The notes below the pieces were generated by a model that saw nothing but the letters and a program-made list of their open reading frames with translations, made no database searches and was not told where the DNA came from. A DNA stretch of 64,000 nucleotides from Armigeres subalbatus (Eukaryota; Arthropoda; Insecta; Diptera; Culicidae), in contig NC_085141.1 of the NCBI RefSeq assembly GCF_024139115.2, positions 373,630,949 to 373,694,948 of the forward strand, written 5' to 3'. Of this stretch, positions 56,701 through 64,000 are shown piece after piece; position 1 is the first letter of the stretch, and each line of letters opens with the position of its first letter. The position numbers and the translations under genes were made by a program.

Positions 56701-59488
56701 ATATATTTGTTTTTCTATCAAATAAACGGACTGAAACGTCAAATATTAGACCGATAAATAAACTCTTGAAGTAATCAAGCAGCCTCGATATTCCATCCTG
56801 TTCCTGGTAAAGCGACATCTGTCTATTTTCACGCATCTGCATCTTGACTCCCCTTGGTCTTCCATCGCCAGGCTAGGTTCATGGCCACTTTTAAGTCGTG
56901 AAGACTGATGTGTTCTACACCTCATTCAACTGCTCTTTGCGCAGCGTCCCAGGATTCAACGGAACAGAGCCAATGCCTTCCGAAAGAATTTCTTAAGGAG
57001 TATCCGAAGGTATTAAGGAATGTCCGAAGAAATTCCTGAAGGAATTTTCAAAAGAATCGCTAGAAAGAATTCTGGTTTTGAAGGATTGGTTCGGATGCAC
57101 AGGCGCTTCCTATGGACAATATTAGTTGAAAATCTTTTTACGATTGAGTCACGATTAACTTATATGATCCTTTTTGAAACTGACCATTTAAAATTATATT
57201 CCTTTCATATTTTCGACTCTTAAAACAATTTACCATGTTCAGTCCTATAGTCTTACAGCTACATATATATGACCTCAACAACGAAGAATTCAATGTTGTT
57301 CCCAGAACATAATATACTAAAATAAAACCAAAGTCCCGCAGCATTTAATGCTCAGAGTTTTATATGCTTGTATTGTCGAATCATCACGTTAAAGCATATT
57401 CAAAATTTGCCATCGAAACAAATGGTAGTTTTTGGTATTCCATCTTTCAAGTAATTATAAGTGATTAGTGATTCGCAAACTATTTCACATGGAGTACCTT
57501 TCTATTAACATCAAATGCCTCGGGTAAATCATAGAAGTCCTTTTGTTTGACTGTCGTCAGGTAATTTATGGATGAGGTTTCGATAGATCTACTCATTTTG
57601 GGGTAAGGATTTTGGTTAGAATAGCCAAATTTAAATTCAAGGGAAAACCAGGTAATAAGTAATAGTAGTTGGTTCTAGGCCACTTCTAGATCAGCTGCGG
57701 TTGATATTTATCCAACTTGATGTGCATCTAAATAATCCAGAAAATAAACTTGGAAGAAAATTTACCATGATATGAAAGCATTTATCAACAATTGAATGAA
57801 AATTTATGACAGATAGAAAAACAAATTTAAATTCAAGGCTACTGCTGATGAAGCTGATAAAAGCTGTACACGGCAGATGACATGATTGAATAACCTCTCA
57901 TCGAGATTATAGGTAGCGTAATTTATTTATTTGTCCACCGTCTTTAACATATAATTGTTGCACAGACTGTAACTTAAAGTAGTAACCTTAATCTATTTTC
58001 AAACGTAGTCTTATTAAAATCGAAACAATCGCTCACGTAATTAAAATGTCTGCAGCAACTAAGCAGTGGATTATGATGGCCATATAAGGTACGACATGAG
58101 GGGATATAGTAAAAAGCTGGATATATTAAATTCTTAAAATTATTGCTGATGCAATTTATTAAAAAATTCCTTCGATTTTTTTTCAGGAATTTCTTCAGAA
58201 CTTCATTCAGTTTCCTTTTGAAATTTCTTCTTCTTTCTGCTGAACTACGAAGGTGATTTTTTTGTCAAATTATTCTGGAGGATTTTCGGGAGATATTTTA
58301 GAAGAAGTTGTTGAAAGAAATTTCCGAATGAATTCTAGAAAAAAAATCTGTAGAACAACCTGAATATATAAATAAAATTTCTAGGCTTCTACAGGAGTTC
58401 CTTCAGGAAATTACTTCAAAAACTCCTGCAAGAATTCGTTCAGGAACAGCTGAAGGCATTCTTTCGGGAATTCTGCCAGGAATGGAATGTTGCAAGAGAA
58501 GACTCTCCCCGTCGACCCCCCCTCCCTTAAACAAAAGTGACAAGCAGCAGATCTCTCTGTGGTTTATCACTTTAGAACGAAAGAAAACAATGCGAACTTG
58601 CATTCTGAGGTGATAAACTGCAAAGAAACTCCCTGCCTGTCACTTTCATTCAAATGAGGGGAAGCCGACGAAGAGGAACCTCTCCCGCGACACCCGCCCC
58701 CTTACCAGACAGAGCTTGAACTGAGCAATCTACTGTATATTGTCGCAAATTGGTACTTGGGATTAGTACCTTTTCCTATACAGTAGCAGTTGTATACCTG
58801 GCCACGTCCTTACAATCACGGAAGGAAGGGAAGGAATGTTAGTTCAACATCTACTAGTGAAGATGCAGGGAACCCATACTACCTTCATAGATGTCTCGGG
58901 AAGGAAAATTTGTGTTAGTGGAAAAGGTGAATAATAGGGAGCTCTATTCGACAATATAGAGCGTTTGTCAATAACAGTATATGCTGTAAAAGTAATAAAA
59001 TATATTCATCAATTTACTTACGAACCGTCCTAAGGGAAAAACAAAACAAAACACAAAATTTCGGCAAATCGCGCGATCGTTCTGCCGTCCGAAACAAGAG
59101 CCAACACGCACTGGACTACTATTATTTTAAACGACCATACAACTCAAACTCAACAACTTTTATTTTATACAAACATAAAGGTGCTCAAGCAACATGAAAT
59201 ATATAACAAATTAAAATAATGCACGTTCTCTCCTGGTGCCCTGAGAGAGACGGCTAGACGCCCACTATGGGAAATGACGAGATTTCATATGAGATTTTGG
59301 ACAATCAGCCAAATCTCATAAAAATATTTTTATTGCGTATTGCGCTTTTTGTCTACAGCAATTAGTTTGCTGTATTCATACCTGAGCCTTTGTATAGGAT
59401 TCTTATCCTATATGGGCACCTCGAATCAATTAATGCCATTTGGCATCAACGATTCGATGTCTGTGTCTGGAACAAACTTGGGACAAAT
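56701..59488. other. Non-coding stretch
   Basis: 58,150-58,480 again shows GGAATTYCTTCAG-type degenerate repeat. The rest is AT-rich without recognisable genes. 58,500-58,830 has C-rich segments but no supported feature. Confidence 0.3.
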
Positions 59489-59643
59489 CTCGCTTAACTT
59501 TTCAAAAGGACCTAAGTAACATTTTTTTCATGAATTAATTTGAGTACTGCAATCAAAATCTTTCATGTTGTTCTGTTGATTGCGCTATTCAAATTAATTC
59601 ATGAAAAAAATGTTACTTAGGTCCTTTTGAAAAGTTAAGCGAG
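59489..59643. mobile_element. Palindromic MITE, 155 bp
   Basis: CTCGCTTAACTTTTCAAAAG through GGACCTAAGTAACAT and TTCATGAATTAATTTGA (left arm) is matched almost perfectly in reverse complement by the right arm ending GTTAAGCGAG. The loop is about 37 bp. AAAT flanks both ends. Confidence 0.8.
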
Positions 59644-60183
59644 AAATCACAACTAAACATTTTATTGCCTACTTTCAGGCTTTCCTCTTGAGTCAAGACA
59701 CAGAATCAACAAATAAAACAGACACAATATAGCACAAACGATACAGACTCGATCGAATATTTACAACTTTCCGAACAACATAAAACCAACTGTAACACAA
59801 CCGGAGAGCCGATTCATGAAAAATTCATAAGTCAGCTTGTGACGAAAAATCTGACTAGAGGACTAACTTAACCTAAGCCACAAATCTCAAAAAACTAAAT
59901 CTATTCTAAAACCTCAATAACGGTAGCGAATCCTACCAAAAGTTATCTGAACGCTAACGAGTCTTGGCAAATTGTCCTATAATCAGATTCTTTACTAACT
60001 ACACTAAACTAACTCTGTTGATCATACATTTAATTGAATTACAAATGATTCTCGCGAAAAATCTAATGAATCACACACTAAACAATCAAATGGATACTTG
60101 CCGTAATATCAAATCGTCATTACTATCATTGTGGGTTATTTAGCTGGGCGCCAGTGTAAGGGCCCCACTTTACTATTATTTTA
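59644..60183. other. AT-rich non-coding DNA
   Basis: No gene or repeat is recognised. Confidence 0.3.
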
Positions 60184-61140
60184 TACTAGCTGTATGTACC
60201 CGGCCTTGCTCGGAGTTGCCAGTTTGATTCGCAGTTATTTCACAATGGGAAAATGAATAAACAAATTGCTCAACAGGATATTTGTATTTTTTTATTGGTA
60301 CTTCATCATTTGATTGATCATCGAGATCGAATTGTTTCAACAACAAAAAGCAATATTTGGTACATCTTTATGGTTCCATTAGACTGCAAATATAATCAAT
60401 TTTGAGTACACTACTGATTTACAATCAAAAACTTTTTTTTTTGTTTTCCACTTATTTTAGCAATGCTAAATAACTTTTGTTCTAGCATTTTTCACAAAGA
60501 TGATTCCTTAAAGGCAAAAAGAAGGTTAAAAGAAGGCAAAAAAATAATCGTTAATCATATTCAGTCATCATTGTCAAAAATGAATAAATCATGAATCATA
60601 ATCTTCAATCATAGAGTTGAATGTTTTAATCATTTATTGGAAGCTTTATTCATCAACGCTCTGATATATAGATTTCTTTTTTTCTTTTTAATAAACAGCT
60701 TTCAAAAATAGAGAATATGTGTACCAAATCTGGTTGGAAGTAGTCATGGGGGTTAGGAGTTACACTGAATTGTTCGTTTTCCAAAGACAACCCCTCCCTC
60801 TATACCCTCCCCTTTTTTCCAATGACCATCCCACCCCCTTTGTTATCCTTTCCTTAGGATATGGAATGTATGTACCAGATTTGGTTCAAATCGATCCAGA
60901 GGTTCATAATTTACTCTGAATTGCCCGTTTTCTGAACAATACCCCTCCCTCCAGACAAAAAAAAAACAAACAAAACCCCTCCCATCACCCCTCCCCCTTT
61001 TCCAGATGACCCTCCCACCCCCTTTGTTAACTTCCCCTGAGGATAGAGAACGTGTGTACCAAATTTGGTTGAATTCGGCCAAGTGGTTCAGAAGTAGTTG
61101 GCGAACATACATACATAGATTGGTTTTTATATATATAGAT
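60184..61140 (+). mobile_element. Non-autonomous element with internal tandem repeats and TATATATATAGAT end
   Basis: It starts with a TACTAGCTGTATGTACCCGG motif and ends in a TATATATATAGAT tail at about 61,127-61,139. 60,719-61,090 contains three diverged repeats of about 150-180 bp, each starting GTACCARATNTGGTT and including CCCCTCCCTC and CCCACCCCCTTTGTTA. No frame persists. Similar CCCGGC...AATTTGGTT...ATACATACATA layouts are known from insect non-LTR-derived elements. The exact family is not identified. Confidence 0.5.
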
Positions 61141-61752
61141 CAACTGAAGATGCTCTATAATTTCTAAAGGAATTTCGTAAAGAATATGTGTAGAAATTCC
61201 TTAAAGAATTCGTAAAAGATTAAAAGAAATTTTCGAACGTGTCTTAGAATTGCTTTTTGGAATTTTCAAAGGAATGTTGTGAGAAGTTTCCAAAGGAATT
61301 TCTGATTTTTTTTTTATTCGTATATTTATTTGGTAGGCACTCTGTGTTCTTAACCGCTACTGTGCCGTGATCTACTGTGGTACTCTGCTGTACAGAGTCC
61401 ACACAGAATCTATTTTTAGATGTCCATAATTCGTTATTGTTGTCGTTGCCAGTCCATATCATCGTGAGTCCATTGTGTTCATTTGTCCATGTGGTGTATC
61501 CAGTGATCGTTGCTTTGTTCGGTTGCCATTAATCGAAGAACGATGGAGGAATGCCTCCGAGAAGAACAGTTTTGTCAGTCGTCATCAGGCAGCCGTTTCG
61601 GTGAGGCGCGTTCCCCAAAACGCCACCGTACGGACTGCGCTTCTGGCAACTGACAAGGGTTTGGTGGAGGGGCTGGGAAAATTTCTGAATTTATTTCCGA
61701 AGTAATTTACGGAGGAATTCTTGGGAATTCTCTTTATAAATTTTGGAAGGCA
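61141..61752. other. Non-coding stretch with degenerate repeat and unclassified element fragment
   Basis: 61,150-61,310 is GGAATTTC-type degenerate repeat. 61,310-61,680 begins with a T-run followed by GTATATTTATTTGGTAGG and is GC-moderate. It could be the reverse-orientation end of a retroelement, but no domain is readable. Confidence 0.3.
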
Positions 61753-63542
61753 GGGTGTCTACTACCTGGAAAACCTGGAAAACCTGGAATTATCAGAGAA
61801 TTCCTGACATAATCAGGGAAGTTTCAATACCCGGTTATCATGAGCGTAATTCTCTCAAAAGATGAGAAAAATCATTAAAAATATTTGAATAAAATACCAA
61901 TCAAATCTGTTGAAAATGTAGTAAACGTTGTTGTTCCGCAAAAAAACGTTTTGCCATCTTCTAAAAACTTCCTGGAGAATTTCTGAAGCTATTCTTGGTG
62001 ATATCTAGGAATTCATTCGGGAAATCAATTAGAGATTGCTTTGTAAATGCTTTTGAGTATTCCCTCGAATTTTCTTTAGGAATATACTAAAAAAATACTA
62101 AATTAGTTAGCATTTTTCAAAGCAATTCTTGGAGGAACTTCCGAAGAAATTTCGGGATCAGTTTTCCAAGCAATTATTTAAAGAAATCACTTGAAGAGTG
62201 TCCATAAGAATGATTAGCAATTTTCTAAATTATTTCTGGAGCAATTTCCAAGATAAAAACCGAAAATAATTCCCGGAGGAATTTCAAAACGAAATTCCGA
62301 ACAATTTTCGTATGGTTTCTTTAAGAAATTCCCGAAAGGGAATCTGAAGGGATTCTCTAAAAAAGTGTAAAGTGATTTGTGAAGGATTTCTGCTAAAGGA
62401 ATTCTTGAAAGAATAGCTGAAGGATTCCCGAATGGATTTTTTAAAGGATTTTCTAAAGATATTCTCGAAGTATTACCAAAGAATTCCTAAAAGCAAAATA
62501 TCCGGAAAAACTGCTCCAGGTGTTTTCTAAAGTTTAGATACTTCTGAACGAGTTCCTAAAAAATCCCAAGGAATTTCAAAAAAATACCCGAAGTATTTTT
62601 CAAACGTTTTTACAGTAAAGCAGTAATAGAACGCTAGTGGCGCTGTAACCATTGAAATTATTCTGCCAAAATATGCTTCAATAAACTTAATAGCCTATTT
62701 AGATTACGATTAGATTATTTATCGTAACAAATATCGTGTTAAAGCGAAGAAAGAAAATTTAATGTATGAGAATGGCATCAGGTTGCATAAACAGCCCACG
62801 ACATAAAGAAGGTATTATGTCTAACGTCATGGATCCAGCAATCTCATATTTTTGAAGGAGTTTCCTGAAGGAGTTTTCGAAAGAAGTTCTGAAGGATTTC
62901 CTGAAAAAAATTCTCAAACATATTTCCGGAACATTTCCTTAGGAAGTTTTCTTAAGTTTCTTTAAAAAAAAACAGCTGAAATCAAATTCAAAGAAATTTC
63001 CGAAAGGATTCTTAACCAAAGTTTCCGTAGAAATTCCGAAAAAAAAATCAGAAGAATGTATGAAGAAATCTGCAAAGTATTTTATAAAGCTATTTCTGAG
63101 GGATTTTCACAAGACATTTGCATCTCTTAAGGAATTTCCGTAACAATTCCTTGAGATTTTTTCTAAAGTTTTAGCAAAGAAATTTTCAAATTAAATCCTG
63201 GAGGAAGTTCTGAAGCAATTCCTAAAATCAGGAGGATTTTCCGATGGAATCTATGGAGAAATTTTCAAAGAAATACCTGGAGGAATTTCCTATGTGATTC
63301 CTGAAGGAATTTTGATTGAATGGCTGCAGCAATTGCTGGGTGAACTTGCTAAGGAATCCCTGGAGGAGTTTCTTAAGTAATTTACAACATTGTTTTGTGA
63401 AGCCACCAAAATATTCTTTAAAATAATATTTTCGCAATATTTACTTTTTTGAATTGGTTATTTTGCCTGGAAATAAATGTAAAACACCTGAAAAAAACCT
63501 GGAAAAATCAGGAAATTTTGTTTTTACAGATGAGTAGACACC
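61753..63542. mobile_element. About 1.8-kb TIR element with minisatellite-like interior
   Basis: GGGTGTCTACTACCTGGAAA at 61,753 is matched in reverse complement by a right end whose last bases are GAGTAGACACC (63,532-63,542). Both ends continue into CCTGGAAAAMCCTGG and TCAGG/CCTGA motifs. The interior (61,960-63,400) is dominated by GGAATTTC and GAAGGAATTC motifs, the purine-rich counterpart of the 12-bp minisatellite at 53.5-56.7 kb but less regular. 62,610-62,830 between them is ordinary AT-rich sequence. There is no transposase and no clear target duplication. Confidence 0.55.
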
Positions 63543-64000
63543 ATGGAAAGGATTCTTGCTGGATATTCCGGAGGAATTACTGGAGAAATTTTCGAGGGAA
63601 TGGAATTTTCGTCTGAAGGAATACCGGAAATAATTTTTGAATTGGAAGGTATTGGAAAAACATTCCACAGAGTTCCTAGGATCCTTTTCAATAAATTAGA
63701 CCGTTGCATTGTATTTGATAGACGATAAAATGCAATACAAATTTTGTAATATTTGAAACAGCTTGAACTTTTCAAACTGATTTATAGATTGACTGATTAA
63801 CATCTTCATTTATAGTTCTCAGTGTTCTCACTACTGACGCCAAATTATAAATGAATTAGTTACGCTAAAAGTTATGGTCCCCTACCATTACTAGAGTTCT
63901 GGCGCCGCCAGTGTACTGCAGTGCTGGGGACTATCCATCCTTCCAGAACCGGCTATTAGTGACTATATCTCGTGATGGCCTAATTGAAAATAGAAATACA
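63543..64000. other. Non-coding window end
   Basis: 63,543-63,690 is again GGAATTYC-type degenerate repeat. The last 300 bases show no gene or recognised repeat. Confidence 0.3.

Noticed and set aside
1..64000. Endogenous viral element (flavi-like or rhabdo-like) as often found in Aedes genomes
   Set aside because: No polymerase, nucleoprotein or glycoprotein motifs of such viruses were seen. All RT-containing stretches fit RTE, copia, BEL, R1-like or Jockey-like retroelements.

Overview
The window looks like euchromatin from a culicine mosquito, most probably Aedes (aegypti or albopictus). The reasons are a full-length Feilai-type SINE, several RTE-like non-LTR retrotransposon families, a BEL/Pao LTR element, a copia remnant, and many short palindromic DNA elements scattered through AT-rich, intron-like DNA. 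Nothing bacterial or plasmid-like was seen, and there is no intact host gene. Almost every recognisable coding stretch belongs to a transposable element, and all of these are broken.

Layout. 1-9.9 kb is a graveyard of RTE-like elements: the 3' end of copy A, an endonuclease remnant (copy D), a nearly full-length copy C at 4.47-7.91 kb, and two fragments (E and F). 10-13 kb holds a palindromic element, a degenerate GGCCGAA-type repeat and a polypurine tract of about 740 bp. At 13.5-15.2 kb one more RTE remnant (G) is split by an insertion carrying a long inverted repeat. 16.4-18.1 kb is CpG-rich and may be the promoter and first exon of a host gene on the + strand. A 46-nt candidate exon at 34,089-34,134 has matching splice signals, so much of the window may be intron.

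19.9-33.3 kb contains several foldback elements, including an 890-bp hAT-type element with a perfect 8-bp target duplication. It also contains RTE copy B on the minus strand (24.8-28.06 kb), a 301-bp inverted repeat carrying two tRNA-like cloverleaves, the SINE, and a six-unit tandem array. 36.6-39 kb holds degraded ORF1 (gag-like), R1-like and Jockey-like fragments.

40.5-49.0 kb is a nest: an internally deleted copia derivative, then a complete BEL/Pao insertion (41,527-49,003) with near-identical LTRs and a 5-bp target duplication. The BEL gag is split by a hAT-type MITE, and its integrase core is deleted. Relatives of that MITE lie at 50.3 and 51.9 kb.

53.5-56.7 kb is a degenerate minisatellite with a 12-bp period, interrupted by other elements. 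58-63.7 kb holds further elements, including a TIR element of about 1.8 kb whose interior resembles the minisatellite in the opposite orientation.

The retroelement genes would have encoded nicking endonuclease plus reverse transcriptase (RTE) or Gag-protease-RT-RNase H-integrase (BEL). None appears able to act on its own. The MITEs and the SINE lack genes and would have depended on enzymes supplied from elsewhere. Coordinates of repeats without target duplications are approximate, and family names rest on recognised motifs, not on a database search.
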